Source: Cerioporus squamosus (Eukaryota; Basidiomycota; Agaricomycetes; Polyporales; Polyporaceae). From it: a stretch of DNA of 64,000 nucleotides. The position numbers and the translations under genes are program-made. Of this stretch, positions 48,742-61,461 are shown in pieces. The stretch is from assembly GCA_022592435.1 (NCBI GenBank), contig JABYQS010000150.1:29111-93110 (forward strand), written 5' to 3'. Positions within the stretch are counted from its first letter, which is position 1, and each line of letters begins with the position of its first letter. The notes below the pieces were generated by a model that worked only from the letters and a program-made list of their open reading frames with translations, searched no databases and was not told the origin of the DNA.

Positions 48742-50168
48742 ATGGATTTCGAATTCACATCGCGGCCAAACCAGAAACCTGTATGGGCGGACCCTGGGGC
48801 AGACCCGCAGACACCCAAAAAACGTGAGTAGTCAATCATCTGCTATGTTATGGTAGACGGCAAGCTTCTAGCCACCGAGCGGTGGAAGAACGCTGGTTTT
48901 ATCACGAGCTATATGGCATACATGTACTGACTTCTTGCTAGGCCCGTTCGCGGAAATCAACCCATCTACACCCACTTTCCCTACACCTACTTTCCATCCC
49001 CCGAGTAGCCCGTCTTGGCCGACGTTCTCAAGGCATGCAAATGCTCCCTTCCTGTTCCAAGAGCCGCTGCCGCAGAGATCCCACAGTCCTGCTTGGGCAC
49101 CCCCACCACCGAACGGCTCACCTACCAAGATAGCCTTCCCAGAGCCGGAGATCCCGGAGATTGACATGGCCGAGTCCAGTCCTGGAGGGCCCTCTCCAGA
49201 GAAAGACAAGGGGGCGGAGGATGACCGGCCTATGGCTGTAGGCGCGTTGCGGAGGGTGTTCAAGAAGCGGCACGAGCGTGCAGGAAGCAAGGTCGGGCGG
49301 AGACGTGCGCGCGTAGAGGATGATGAGAGCAGCGAGGACGAGAGTGGGGAGGATGATGGATATGTGCATGTCCAGAAGACCACCAACCACTACACGCTGA
49401 ACATGGCTGGGCCTGCTGCTCCACAGTCTGACCTGCCATACCGACTCTTGGGGTGCGTGTCTTGCTATATGGTGTTCAAAACGAGGAGATTGACCGTAGG
49501 ATGGATTCAGCAGCTACGTGCAGTTCGGGTTCAACACGTCGCTGGCAGTCATCGCCTTGTACATCCTCGTCCAATTCCTGCTGATGTTGCAACGTGACGT
49601 GGAGCACCGTGTCGGAGAGTACTCTATGGACATCGTGCAGGAGATCGCGCAGTGCTCCCTCGCCTACAAGACCAACCTCTGCGCAGAAGGCAAGGTGCCG
49701 GCGATGGCGGCGCAGTGCGCTGCCTGGGAGACGTGTTTGAACCGTGATCCGACCAAGGTCGGCCGCACGAAGGTCAGCTTCGAGGTCATCGGCGAGATCA
49801 TCAACACGTTCTTCGAGCAGATAAGCTGGAAGACAATTGTGAGTGTTATCTACTCGCTTTGCATAGTGCGAATCATGTACTCATCGCCCATACAGACGGT
49901 CACTATCGCCTCTCTGGTCTTCGTGACGTGCTTCGTCAACTCCGTCATCATGCTCTTCCGTTCGCGGATTAACCCCGTCACCCACCTACCACCCCCGCAC
50001 GTTCCGCCTTATCCCATCGCACCTGGTTTGCCGTACCCCGGTCCGCACGGGTACCTTCCCGCACCACATGAATGGAACAGCAAGCCGTGGAAACCGAGCG
50101 ATCGTATCGAGGAACTCCCAGCCAGAAGACGCCGACTCGAGGATGGTCAGGCAGCGAACATTCGATGA
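48742..50168 (+). CDS. brl1: Brl1/Brr6-type nuclear-envelope protein
   Basis: This family sits at the nuclear envelope and ER, and in yeasts is needed for nuclear pore complex assembly and membrane lipid balance. The start MDFEFTSRPNQKPVWADPG was chosen over an in-frame ATG at 48700. The first half is Pro/Ser-rich, then acidic (DDESSEDESGEDDG). A first membrane segment contains FNTSLAVIALYILVQFLLML. The lumenal-type domain has the four conserved cysteines (IAQCSLAYKTNLCAEGK, MAAQCAAWETCLNRDP) that form the family's disulfides. A second membrane segment contains TVTIASLVFVTCFVNSVIML. The tail is Pro-rich and basic. Three introns follow PKK, RLLG and WKTI. Protein length is about 380 aa. No defects were seen. 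Confidence 0.9.
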
Positions 50169-53100
50169 GCAGCGGGGTCCGTCGGGAATGTTGACGGAAG
50201 GAGGGAGCGGGGAGGAGGGGCTTGACGAGTGAGTCGAATACGACTATGCATCACAACGATCCACATCGCATCCTATTGCATTACAAGACACGTATACCTT
50301 CTTCTCATGCATACTTAACTTACATCTACTGTATATGTGCGTTGTCTGTTTGCATTACCTCTTAGGTGAGTGCTTCCGTGCTGGACGCAACGTTTGGCGC
50401 TGACCACTTCGCTCATTACCCCAGGGAACCTATGATATCCATCTCCTACGTATCATCTCCGTGCATTGGATATGACGGGCTTCGGTCAAGATCGGGACAA
50501 CCGCTGGTATCCCTTAGTCTCTCTACGTGGTACGAACGCGCGTTGTGTTTGGACGTGCCCACGTGTGAACCATGCTATCCCAGCCGGAGTGCTCTATGAA
50601 GTTTCACTGACGCTCCTTCCGTATGTTAGCCCTTGGGTCATACAAAGTGCACCCCGATGCATAGAGGGCGCGGATCGCTGCACTCGGAAATTAATTGGAA
50701 CCTCAGCCAAAGCTCCCTTCAAATCGCTTCACTCGAGAAGACCGGAAGACCGAAACGTGCACTCCTTCCACTACGTACACATACTACCGGTCCTCCGGCC
50801 GTATGCTTCTCATCAGTACCCTTGAGAGCCCACCTGCCCCTCAGCCTCGAGTTCCAAGCTAGAAGGAAAAGAAACTGCCCTCCTACGACTACCCTGGATC
50901 GGGGCGAGATCTGCGCAACCCGGAATGGTGAGCTTCCCGCATCGAGCAAGCTCAGGCATGCAGTAGGCTGACGGGACTTTCACGGAGTTTGGCTTTCAAG
51001 CCCCGTGTGCAAGGGGGCAACCCGGCTGTCGCAAAGGTGCACAGTGCACACGCACTCCCACAGCTCCTCCGACAGCGATGTGAACGCGAGGCCTAGCCGG
51101 GTTCGCACGAGGTGTCTCCGAAAAGCCAGGGATGTCGCTATGTCGGGATGCAATGCTTGGCACACACCTCGGCTCCCAGTGCTGGTCCACGCTATATGGG
51201 GCCGGCATGTCCGCTTGCATTCGATGAGAGTGCCAGGGACAAAAGCAGGCTGACGGTGCATTGACGTCCCAGGCTAGTTCCGGCACCCTCCGTGGTCCTG
51301 GTCCGCCTTCTCACTGCACAATGTGAAGGTCGGCGAGCAAGGATGGGAAAGGTGATATCCTATTGTATATCCCTCGCTCGTTCACTTCGCTGATCAGATT
51401 GAAAGTTGACAACCGTCAGGAGGTTTCGTCTCACGATGACCTGAGCTGCAATCCTGCTCGTCATTTAGGCGTGGCATCCTGCTTCCATTTACCGCGTAAT
51501 CCCGGCCCCAGAACCCAGATCGATGGCTCTGAATCGTTCCCGGTGGCGCAACCGGACGTGAGGCACGCATGATCATGATGTACTGAGTGCGCCGTCATGT
51601 GCGCTTCGACGCTTCTTCGGACGCATTGAACCCTACACAGGCCTGACCGCTGGATCGTGTTCGCATTCTCAGCGGATTCCCGCGTCGAAGCTGCAGCATG
51701 CAGTAGGACTTTGGCAGGAGTCTCACGTCTCGTTCCCCTCTATCGGAACCTCCCTGACCTGGACCCGGACGCATGAACATTCGAAGATGAAGCTCCGCGT
51801 CGTCTCATGACCCACGGCGCATGGAGTGAGTTTGCCTCTTCTCATCGAGTTATCAGGCCTTGATCTGACAGCTTGCAGGAGGCACGAACGTTGTGGACGG
51901 CGGAAGCTATACCGCCTGGTGTTCGGTTTGTCTCTCATGGGCTGCCAGTTAGCAATCAGTCCACCTGCCAGGTACCACCGCCGATGTCTTACTCCATTCA
52001 TTCTTCGCCCCTTTGTCGATACTCAACTATGGGGTTCAGCGGCAACCCTTCATCGGCATGCGAGATCTCGCTCAGCCGGGTTCCGCCGATATCGACGGTG
52101 TACGAATGCGCGCCGAATGTGCAGGAGCGTCAGCGTCTTTCTTCCGGAGCGGCTCAGAAATGCCTCAACCGAGGACACCATCCATCTTGTGGCGCAGAAG
52201 GCGGTCGCGTGCAAGCTGCACACGGCTGGTGAGTGCTTCTTCCATGATCCTTGCCGAGACATGGGTGCAGAGTCCCCCGAAGATGAATTTGGTGTGCCGT
52301 TCATCAGGTTGTGATCTGCGCCGCGCTGGGCTTCGTATTAGGAGGTCGCATGGTCTTCGCGCGGTTCGCAGTAGTTGCGCACAAATACCTCTGTTGAATT
52401 CACTCTCGGAGGCTATCCCTGTGTGAGTGCGGACGTTATGTAACTGGTCTTCCCCACTAACTCCACTTGAAAAGACGGTTCCTGGACAGGGTTCGGTGTC
52501 AGCACTATACTGCGTCCGGAGTCCCCGCGCCTCGCCTGCAGCTTCTTTTCCGTCATTGCATCGACTCCGGACGCGGCAAGTGAATGGACGTTACGCAAAC
52601 TGGCCGCTGGAAAATTGAGGGCGTCGCAAGTTGGCACCTCTTTACATCCGATTATCGGGGCATACGTGAGTAGCCGCCTTCCGACGGGCTTCGATTCATC
52701 GCATGTGGGGAGAACCAAGTCTGGGATGTGGTTGGCTGCCGGATATAGGTGAGTAGCCCTGCGAACTGCAGCGTCTTCCTACGTTAGGCTGACCGCTGTC
52801 CTCGCGATTACCCGCTGCCTCGCTACCGTGCCGTTTCTTTGCATGCTATTGACTCCGGAGGGCAGGTGTCCGCGGCGTTGAGCTGAGTGTGAAACTCGCT
52901 TCAAGGAAGCTCAAGCTTGCTAATCGGTAACAAGCTCCCGTGCGCTGCCGGAAGTTCAGCAGCAGACTGCGAATCGGACCCTGCAACCGGTGACGGAGGC
53001 AGTACTGACTCCTGGAAGAAGTGTGAAGTGTGCTTATGTCTTTCTGCAGATAACATCACACTCCAGGTTGCGGGAGCCGTTCTGGTGGTCCTTCCGTGCC

Positions 53101-53671
53101 AAACATATCCAGGACGGTCTCAACGCGCGCGGTGACTACACGTCGTGCGGCAGGAACGGCCATACCGTACTCTCGGACGGTCAGGGACGGCGCTTTTAAC
53201 TGTGACGAGGCCTGCGGCACTTCTGCCCGGAGGTCGTGGCACTCCGCTACGCGACCCTTCAGCTGGACTCCGCGAGCTTTCTGACCAGACCAGACCACTG
53301 GCAAGGGACCGCCGTCTCCAGTACTACCAACGCCCGCCCCAAGTACTTCACCATCTCGCGCAGTGGTTCGAGTGGCACGTCGACGACTCACTTCATCAAG
53401 CCACCATGCGATCACAGTATGCTGGAGGATACTCTGAAAATGCAATCATGATCACGAAGACCGTAGTTGCACTGGTATCGACACCTCTGCTTATGGGCCA
53501 CTCCTCATATGCGTAGTTCATGTCCAGCACGGTTTGTTCCTCCACTACGCTGACCAAGTACTGTGAGTGATTTCATGTCCGGAACGAGTAGCATCTAACG
53601 TTTACCGACTAGGGGCACCTCACAGACGCGGCACGAATCCACTCCTGCCTCACCTACTTTCACTTCCTGCC
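50169..53671. other. 3.5 kb without a supported gene
   Basis: Only short ORFs without domains. Weakly similar patches recur: TCATTGCATCGACTCCGGA near 52553 and GCATGCTATTGACTCCGGAG near 52842, each preceded by C/T-rich blocks. They could be old repeat remnants. The region ends where the LINE poly(A)/poly(T) begins. Confidence 0.5.
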
Positions 53672-54297
53672 TTTTTTTTTTTTTTTTTTTGGGATCCTCG
53701 TTTATTGCCCTCGAGGGCCGAGCCCTATGGTAGGCAATAGCGTACAGAGTAACTACGGGTGCGCGTGCTGGAGAGTCACAGATCATGGAGGTAGGGGGGT
53801 GAGGGGGTGAGGGTGCAGCGGAGGCCGCATGCAGTCAGTACTAGAGCAGTGTAGTAAGCTAGTGGGGGAATAAGAGATAGCGGAGAGAGAGAGATAGAGA
53901 GAGAGGAAGAAAGAGAAAGGGAGCAAGAGAGAGAGAGAAGGGGAGAGAGAATGAATGAACTAAGGCTAAACATCGCACACACCGCGCTGGCCACTTAGAC
54001 ATGGCAGGGCACCGGGTTCTAAACCTGACCGTGCTTCCGGATAGCGACTGCGCTTCTGGGCTCTTTGGCCTCTTGCCACGGTAGGGGTACGCCGCCGGGA
54101 TAACACCACGGCGTCGTCAGAACTCCCCCGGCCCCAACGCGGAGGTTACGTGCACGACGCCGCCGTCTACTGTACAAGTACTGACAGACCGCAAGGCGAG
54201 ATGAGAAGAGAGGAGAGAGGTCGGGCGTGCGTTGAAGAGGAGGGATCTACAGCAGAGGGACGTCAGCGCGGTGTAGAGCGGGCAGGAGAGGAAAGTC
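53672..54297 (-). other. LINE 3' UTR, poly(A) signal and tail
   Basis: Read on the minus strand, AATAAA (53706-53701) precedes the A tail (53690-53672) by ten bases. A purine-rich GA microsatellite-like stretch lies at about 53880-53955 on the plus strand. This places the retrotranscription priming end at 53672. Confidence 0.9.
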
Positions 54298-57200
54298 TCA
54301 ATCATCGTCGCTATCGGGACTGGGGTCCTCAAGCGCGCCGAAGATCGTTCGAAAACGTCCAGTGGCGTTGATGTAGGCGAAGAGCGGTCGGAGGGCATCC
54401 TTGGTGTTCAGGAGGGTGGAGAGGTTACGGCCGGAAAAGCCAAGTGGACGGAAGTGGACGGCGCGGTGCAGGGAGTAGGTGGGACAGGAGAGGAGGTAGT
54501 GGGACACGGTTTCTGGGGCTTCTTCGCAGGTCGGGCAGGTCGCAGTGATCGTCTTGCCGATGCGTTCAAGGTAGCTCTGGAGGGGGACGTGGTTCGTGCG
54601 GAGTTGCATAAGGAGGTTGGCATGGCGGCGGGGCAGCGAGGCGACCATGGCACTGTACTTCTTGGATGGCAACTTCCGGTCGATCTCTGCCATGCGCAAA
54701 CCACGGCGTGAGGTCCGCCATCGCTCCGATGCACGCCGGTCGAGCTCGAGTTTGAAAGACTGGCGCGCCCGCGTTACGCTCTGCGGGAGGATCTTGCGGA
54801 GTCCCTTTGGGAGCTGCTGAGCAGGCGTGGAGCGTCCGCGCGCGGCTTCTTTCGCGGCTTCATCGGCGGCTTCATTCCCAGGCACATCACTGTGCCCAGG
54901 CACCCATCGAACCGTGAGACGGAGGTGAGAGCGCTCCGAGCAGAGCGCCTGAACTCCTGCGTGAAACAGGTCAGTGAGATAGCGTCCCGGGCCTGAAGTG
55001 CGGAGGGTGGAGGCCTGGATGGCGGCCATGTTGTCGAGGGCGATGGATGCACGCTGGTGACACCCTGCCTCGCGCCTCAGAAGTTCCAGCCCGAGCACTG
55101 TCGCCGCGATCTCCGCCTCGTACACGGTGTGCCTTGAGGAGGGGCCCAGGTGGAGGTAGAGCGTGGCCTTGGGACGCGCGCGCCCAGGCACATAGAGCAC
55201 CGCCGCCGCGCCAACCCCGCCATCGATGTCCGAGCCGTCAGTGTAGACGCGATATGCGCCGTCCTGCGCCCATCGCTCGTCGTCTTCTGCAGCCTCCTCC
55301 CGGTCCTCAATGACGTGGACACGATGGCGAGGTCGCCACTGCGGATGCGCCCTCGCAGGCCGGATGCGCTCGGTGTTCTTGATGTCGAGCCAGGGCCTGT
55401 AAGCATCGGTGAGCTCATGCAGGGCGGACCGGTGCGACTTCACAAAGCGCGAGCCGGCCCGACGAACGTGAGTGGCGAGGGGATGGGTGTCGGGGAGGGA
55501 GCAGAGGCGCACGGCAGCCCTGTGGCAAAGCTTGTCAACGAGCAGGTCAAAGGGGAGGATTTGGGCGTGAGCTTCCAGAGCGTCGGTCGGAGAGGAGCGA
55601 AGCGCGCCCGTCATAGCCAGCAGCGCCTGCCGCTGAACTGCAGCAAGTCGCCGCACATGGCCGACGGAGCCGTGCTTACGATCGCGGTCGGGGAGCGTCC
55701 TGATGGGTGTGAGGAACGTGTCAGCCGCGTAGAGCATGCTCGGGACTACCACCGCAAGGTAGAGCCGTCGCACAGCAGTCAGGGTGAGGCCGTTGCGCAT
55801 GGTGGCGAGTCGACGGATCTGCGCAACAAGCTTACTGCCTTTTGCGTAGGCAGCAGCCGTGTGCTGCTTGAACCGGAGGGCTTGATCCAGCAGGACACCT
55901 AAGAAACGGTGATGGTCAGTGGGGACGATCACCGTCCCGTCTGAGAGCCTCAGTGACGGCCCCAGGCCGATCCGCTTGGGCTGCGACTTGCAGTTGAGGA
56001 GACCGAACTTGTCGAGGGAGAAGGCAGAGTTGTGAGCCCTGGACCAGTCCATCGCACCCCCCTCCCGATCCATGAACCGCCGGATCTTGTCGTGACAGAT
56101 GCTGTAAGTCTTGCCCGTGACCACTAGCGCGACGTCGTCCATGGATCCTACGGCCAGCTCGCCGTCCGCTGTGTGTGCGCTGTCGATAAGGTCGGAGTTG
56201 TAGAAGGCGTACAGGATGACGGAGAGGGGGCAGCCCTGATCGATGCCGCTGACGATGTCGAAAAGGTCGGACGTGAAATCATCAAACTTGAGGCGGGTCG
56301 CGCGCCCGGAGAGCTTGATGCGCAGCCAATCGACGTACTCCGCAGGAACCCCACGTGTGCGGAGGTTGTGGTAAAGCCGCTCTGGGGATGCTGCAGGAAA
56401 AGCGGACTTGATGTCCAGGAAGACGATGGAAGCGACGTCGCCCCTGCGCCATGCATCCTTGACTGTCTTGGTAACCAGGTGGATCGAGTCCGTCGTGGTG
56501 CGGCCAGCTCGCCCACCGAACTGTAGATTGGCGAGCATCGAGCGTCGCTCAGCCTCGAAGACAAGCACGTCAGCCACGCAGCGCGACAAGATTTTGGACA
56601 TGCAGCTTAGGAGCGCGATCGGCCGCCAAGACTTGGCTACTGTGTAGTCCGACTTGCCAGGCTTCTGCAACACCACCGTGTCCGAAATCCGCCACTGCTC
56701 CGGGTAGTACTGCAGCGTGAAGGTCGCCCGAAAGAGCGTGCCCAGAACCGGGGTCAGCGTGTCTGCACAGTGCTTGTACACCTCATTGGGGATGGCGTCC
56801 GGGCCTGGGGCTTTGAAGGACCGCAGGGCTCGAATGGCTTCGCGGACTTGCGTGTCGGTGATTGGTCGAAACTGGAACTTGGGTGAGGGGTAGGGACCGG
56901 AAGGGAGCGGCGCTGTGCTAGCAGGGAGGAAGAACGTCTTGTGGAACTCGGCGCCCTTGTCCGCATTCGAGTTGAGGGTGTGCTCCTGGCCGGTGGGTGA
57001 GGCAACGCGGATCGGGGGAATGCGAGCACTCCCGCCATCGGAGGGGCCGCGCTTGAGGAAGCGGTTGGCGTCCCATATGGTCTTGCCGTCGACAGAGTCG
57101 ATCCAGGCCTTCCAGTAGTCGTTCTTTACTGCGCGGATGTGGTCAGCATAGCGGTTACGGTATTTCCGATACTCAGCGTGCGACGCGTGCTGTGGGTCCG

Positions 57201-58242
57201 CCCGGTGTCTGAACGCGACCCGCCCAAGCCGCTCCTTCTCCTTGCGCATCTTGGAGAGGTCCTTGGACCACCACCGCTTGGCGTACGGCGTCTCCGGCGC
57301 GTCCGGTACGTGGTCGACGATCGTGCTCTGGAGGTCCTCCATGAGTTGGTCCAGCATAGTGTCGAAAGCCTCGACGGAGGTGATGGTGGTGGGGAAGAAG
57401 CGTTCGTCGATCTTGGCGGCTAGAGCGGAGTCGAACTCGTCCCAGTCGACTCGCCGGAAGTCTTTGCGTGCCCGCGGAGGTGCTGCAGCTGTAGGGAAGT
57501 CGAAGATGGTCTGTATAGGATAGTGGTCAGTCTTGGTCAAACGCTTCCCGGTCATCACCGTGCAGGTACGCATCCGCTCTAGGACGCCGGGGGTGCAGAA
57601 GACATTGTCGGGGCGGGTGTGGTTCTTGGTACGTGTCGCCTCCAGGGTGGCAAGGCCGTGTGGAAGTGCTTGATCGAGGTCGTGTTTTGCAAGATAGTGG
57701 AGAAGGACTTCCGCGCGCCGCAGGTTGGCAGTAGTGAACAGGTGGTGGTTGCTGGCGTGATCCCATGCCGGATGGTGGCGGTTGAAGTCTCCCAGCCAGA
57801 CTATCTCGTCGCTGGCGCCATCGTCGGCCCCCACGAGGACCTGTGTTGCGCGCGAGGCCGCGTGGAGCGCGCTGTCACTGTCGCCGTCTACGTAGAGATT
57901 GAAGACATGGACGGTTGCCGTTGCTGCCCGGATGGTGACTGCTGTGACATCCGGGTGGCGGACGGGGATAGGGTTCCAGACGTTCGTAGAGAGGCGACGG
58001 TTCACGAGGATGAGGGAGCGAGAGCGTGCGGTTCTGTCGGAGCCGTGGACTGTGGGGTAGACGACTCTCCAGGTGGGTGTACTAGCGGTGAGGCCAAGGA
58101 AGTTGAGGTACGGTTCTTGAAGGACCAGAAGGTCGTAGTCGGCTAGAGAGGGATCGTTGATGAGGTCCTGCTGCGCGCGATCGGATTTGTTGAGATTTTG
58201 CTGCCAGATACGTAGGGTGGTGTTTTGAGGTGCGCCGTTCAT
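54298..58242 (-). CDS. LINE ORF2: endonuclease, reverse transcriptase, RNase H
   Basis: 1314 aa, uninterrupted. An N-terminal apurinic-type endonuclease (about aa 1-230) shows RIWQQNLNKSDRAQ, VLQEPY and WLGDFNRHHPAWD. The reverse transcriptase (about 470-740) shows SWRPIALLSCMSKILSRCVA, FLDIKSAFPA, GIDQGCPLSVILYAFYNSDL and the catalytic GSMDDVALVV, with MDD in place of the commoner F/YxDD. RNase H (about 1010-1140) shows YTDGSDIDGG, YEAEIAATVLGLELL, ALDNMAAIQA and WVPGHSDVPGNEAADEAA, so all four acidic positions are present. A C-terminal CCHC-like motif reads CPTCEEAPETVSHYLLSC. Its ATG overlaps the ORF1 stop as ATGA, implying reinitiation or another coupled mechanism. Confidence 0.95.
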   Translation of the reverse strand: MNGAPQNTTLRIWQQNLNKSDRAQQDLINDPSLADYDLLVLQEPYLNFLGLTASTPTWRVVYPTVHGSDRTARSRSLILVNRRLSTNVWNPIPVRHPDVTAVTIRAATATVHVFNLYVDGDSDSALHAASRATQVLVGADDGASDEIVWLGDFNRHHPAWDHASNHHLFTTANLRRAEVLLHYLAKHDLDQALPHGLATLEATRTKNHTRPDNVFCTPGVLERMRTCTVMTGKRLTKTDHYPIQTIFDFPTAAAPPRARKDFRRVDWDEFDSALAAKIDERFFPTTITSVEAFDTMLDQLMEDLQSTIVDHVPDAPETPYAKRWWSKDLSKMRKEKERLGRVAFRHRADPQHASHAEYRKYRNRYADHIRAVKNDYWKAWIDSVDGKTIWDANRFLKRGPSDGGSARIPPIRVASPTGQEHTLNSNADKGAEFHKTFFLPASTAPLPSGPYPSPKFQFRPITDTQVREAIRALRSFKAPGPDAIPNEVYKHCADTLTPVLGTLFRATFTLQYYPEQWRISDTVVLQKPGKSDYTVAKSWRPIALLSCMSKILSRCVADVLVFEAERRSMLANLQFGGRAGRTTTDSIHLVTKTVKDAWRRGDVASIVFLDIKSAFPAASPERLYHNLRTRGVPAEYVDWLRIKLSGRATRLKFDDFTSDLFDIVSGIDQGCPLSVILYAFYNSDLIDSAHTADGELAVGSMDDVALVVTGKTYSICHDKIRRFMDREGGAMDWSRAHNSAFSLDKFGLLNCKSQPKRIGLGPSLRLSDGTVIVPTDHHRFLGVLLDQALRFKQHTAAAYAKGSKLVAQIRRLATMRNGLTLTAVRRLYLAVVVPSMLYAADTFLTPIRTLPDRDRKHGSVGHVRRLAAVQRQALLAMTGALRSSPTDALEAHAQILPFDLLVDKLCHRAAVRLCSLPDTHPLATHVRRAGSRFVKSHRSALHELTDAYRPWLDIKNTERIRPARAHPQWRPRHRVHVIEDREEAAEDDERWAQDGAYRVYTDGSDIDGGVGAAAVLYVPGRARPKATLYLHLGPSSRHTVYEAEIAATVLGLELLRREAGCHQRASIALDNMAAIQASTLRTSGPGRYLTDLFHAGVQALCSERSHLRLTVRWVPGHSDVPGNEAADEAAKEAARGRSTPAQQLPKGLRKILPQSVTRARQSFKLELDRRASERWRTSRRGLRMAEIDRKLPSKKYSAMVASLPRRHANLLMQLRTNHVPLQSYLERIGKTITATCPTCEEAPETVSHYLLSCPTYSLHRAVHFRPLGFSGRNLSTLLNTKDALRPLFAYINATGRFRTIFGALEDPSPDSDDD

Positions 58243-59927
58243 TGACGAGGAGCCGAGGGAGTGGGCCGTGTGGGAGCACGGTAGAAGTCGTCAAGGCGGG
58301 ACTGCTGGGAGGCCTGGGGGGCTCGGTCTGCTTGCTCAAAACGGTGTCTGACCTGGGACCAGACAGTCGGCGGAGGAGGGGCCCTCCCCAGCTCGTCGTC
58401 ATCGGTGATCCAGGTCTCCGGGTTGTTCGTGACGAAGAAGCGGAAGCCGCTGTCCGCGCGACGAGCAATGCGAGCACTGACCTTCGCTCGAAGCGTCGGA
58501 CAGCAGCGGTCCCACGCCGCGTGCCCGTCGATCCCGCAGTTGGCGCAGTTGTATTGCTGGGGGTCCGTGACCTTGCAGAGGGACGTGGGGTGCACCCCCG
58601 CGCAGTTCGCGCAGATGTCATGCTCGGCCGTGCACTCGCGCGCGAAATGGCCGTCATAGCTCTGGCACTTGGCGCACCTCTTGGGCTCCTCCATGTCACG
58701 CCTCACGAGCACCTTGCGGCCTGCTAAAGTGAGCCCCTTCAGCACCGCGTTGGCCTGTTCGATCCCCGCAATCGTGAACATCGCAAAAGCCGTGCGCTGC
58801 CCAGGGAAGCGGCGCTGCACCGGCTTGATCCACTCCGCACGAACGATGGAGTTGGGCTTGAGGTTGTGTGCCGTTTCCACTTCGCGAAGCGTCGTGGAGT
58901 CGCGCGGGTCAAAGGCGATTGGCACCCGCTCCGCGACAAGCTTGTACGTTCGTTCGATGACCTGCGCGGTCAGCCCCATCTTGCGCGCGAATGGTTTGGC
59001 CACTGTCGGTTTGAGAACCCATCGCGCCATCTCGACACTCGAAGCGGTGAGGACCACGTCGTCGTGCGGAGGGAGAATCTTCGCCTGCTCGATGGTGCCG
59101 TCGCCCGGGGGGGTGAGGCCTGCGCGCGCCATCTCGTCGAGTGCGCTGCGAGCCCAGTCGCGCACCTCCGCGTCCTTCATCCGCGTCCCGTCGTCGGTGT
59201 TCAGAGTCGCGCCGCGTACCAGGATTTGTCGCTGCAGCAGGTCCGCAACCGTGGCGGCTCTGCGCACATGCACAGGGGCCATGTCGAGGGACGCGGGGGC
59301 TGTAACCGTGGGCGACGCACCAGAGACCAAGGCCGTCGGGCCCGCTGTCAGAACCTCCCGCCGCGCTTCCCCCAGAGCGTCCTCCGCCTTCTTCACCCGC
59401 TCGCACGCCTCCCGCAGCTCCTGCGTACAACGCTCCAGCTCCTGCTTGGTCTTGTCGACACTCTCCGCGAACTCGTCCAGCTTGTCCTCGACATGCGAGG
59501 TGTGATGGTCCAGACGTATCCTGAGCTGGTCCTCTGCCCTCTCCACTACCGCATCGCTGACCGCTTCCTGCACCCTGCTTCCCAGAAGGTCGTCGGCAAC
59601 GAAGGCGAAGGCTATGAGCCCTTCGCGAGCGAGCGTTTCGGCGGGGGAACTAGCTGCGAAGTGTAGAAGCCCAGAGACGAGCGCCGTGCCTGTGACGGCA
59701 TGTACTCCCTCCGGAATGAGTGACCGCCTTTGCAGGAACTCTATGGCAGCGTCTAGGTTCGGGATCGTGTCTTCGGCAGCTGCCCATGCTTCCTTCAGTG
59801 TGGGTGGTTTGCTGGGCTTCGACGCTCTTGTAACTTTCGTAGGTGGTGCGCTGGCACGAGCGCTTGTGCGCGCTGACGGCGGCGTACTAGCTGGTCGCGA
59901 CGAGCGTCGCACAACTGGGTCCGTCAT
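58239..59927 (-). CDS. LINE ORF1: gag-like nucleic-acid-binding protein
   Basis: 562 aa. A basic, Ser/Pro-rich N-terminus is followed by a charged coiled-coil-like stretch (about aa 145-225, including KLDEFAESVDKTKQELERC). Three zinc knuckles lie at about aa 418-475: CAKCQSYDGHFAREC, CANCAGVHPTSLC and CANCGIDGHAAWDRC; the second and third have non-canonical spacings. This protein class coats the element RNA. The reading frame is intact. The stop TGA (58241-58239) overlaps the ORF2 start. Confidence 0.92.
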   Translation of the reverse strand: MTDPVVRRSSRPASTPPSARTSARASAPPTKVTRASKPSKPPTLKEAWAAAEDTIPNLDAAIEFLQRRSLIPEGVHAVTGTALVSGLLHFAASSPAETLAREGLIAFAFVADDLLGSRVQEAVSDAVVERAEDQLRIRLDHHTSHVEDKLDEFAESVDKTKQELERCTQELREACERVKKAEDALGEARREVLTAGPTALVSGASPTVTAPASLDMAPVHVRRAATVADLLQRQILVRGATLNTDDGTRMKDAEVRDWARSALDEMARAGLTPPGDGTIEQAKILPPHDDVVLTASSVEMARWVLKPTVAKPFARKMGLTAQVIERTYKLVAERVPIAFDPRDSTTLREVETAHNLKPNSIVRAEWIKPVQRRFPGQRTAFAMFTIAGIEQANAVLKGLTLAGRKVLVRRDMEEPKRCAKCQSYDGHFARECTAEHDICANCAGVHPTSLCKVTDPQQYNCANCGIDGHAAWDRCCPTLRAKVSARIARRADSGFRFFVTNNPETWITDDDELGRAPPPPTVWSQVRHRFEQADRAPQASQQSRLDDFYRAPTRPTPSAPRQ

Positions 59928-60077
59928 CGTAGTAGAGTGTACCTCCGTAGACTAGCTCTAGATAGAACCAGGTGCCAGCAGCGAGAAACCGCACACTTCG
60001 AGACCTCCCCCTATGAGGTCGAAGCGTGGGAAAAAAGCAGCCGGTGGTGGTCGAGAGTCAAGAAGGGTCCTCCGCGT

Positions 60078-61461
<1,384 letters not shown>

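Larger units (their letters stand above)
53672..60020 (-). mobile_element. Full-length-looking non-LTR retrotransposon (LINE, Tad-like)
   Basis: On the minus strand this has a short 5' region, a gag-like ORF1 (59927-58239), an endonuclease/RT/RNase H ORF2 (58242-54298), a ~600-nt 3' UTR, an AATAAA signal and a 19-A tail (T run 53672-53690). Both ORFs are uninterrupted, so the insertion is young or still competent. Gag with CCHC knuckles plus ORF2 with AP-type endonuclease, RT and RNase H is the layout of the fungal Tad clade; the clade call is by architecture only. The 5' end is not sharply defined (between 59928 and about 60075). I could not identify a target-site duplication. Confidence 0.9.

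Noticed and set aside
53590..53671. Missing first exon of OYE on the far side of the LINE
   Set aside because: The left flank in all plus-strand frames shows nothing like the OYE N-terminal LFxPIxVG region.
53880..53955. GA-rich stretch as an independent promoter or regulatory element
   Set aside because: It lies inside the LINE 3' UTR and is simple-sequence DNA; no gene nearby would use it.
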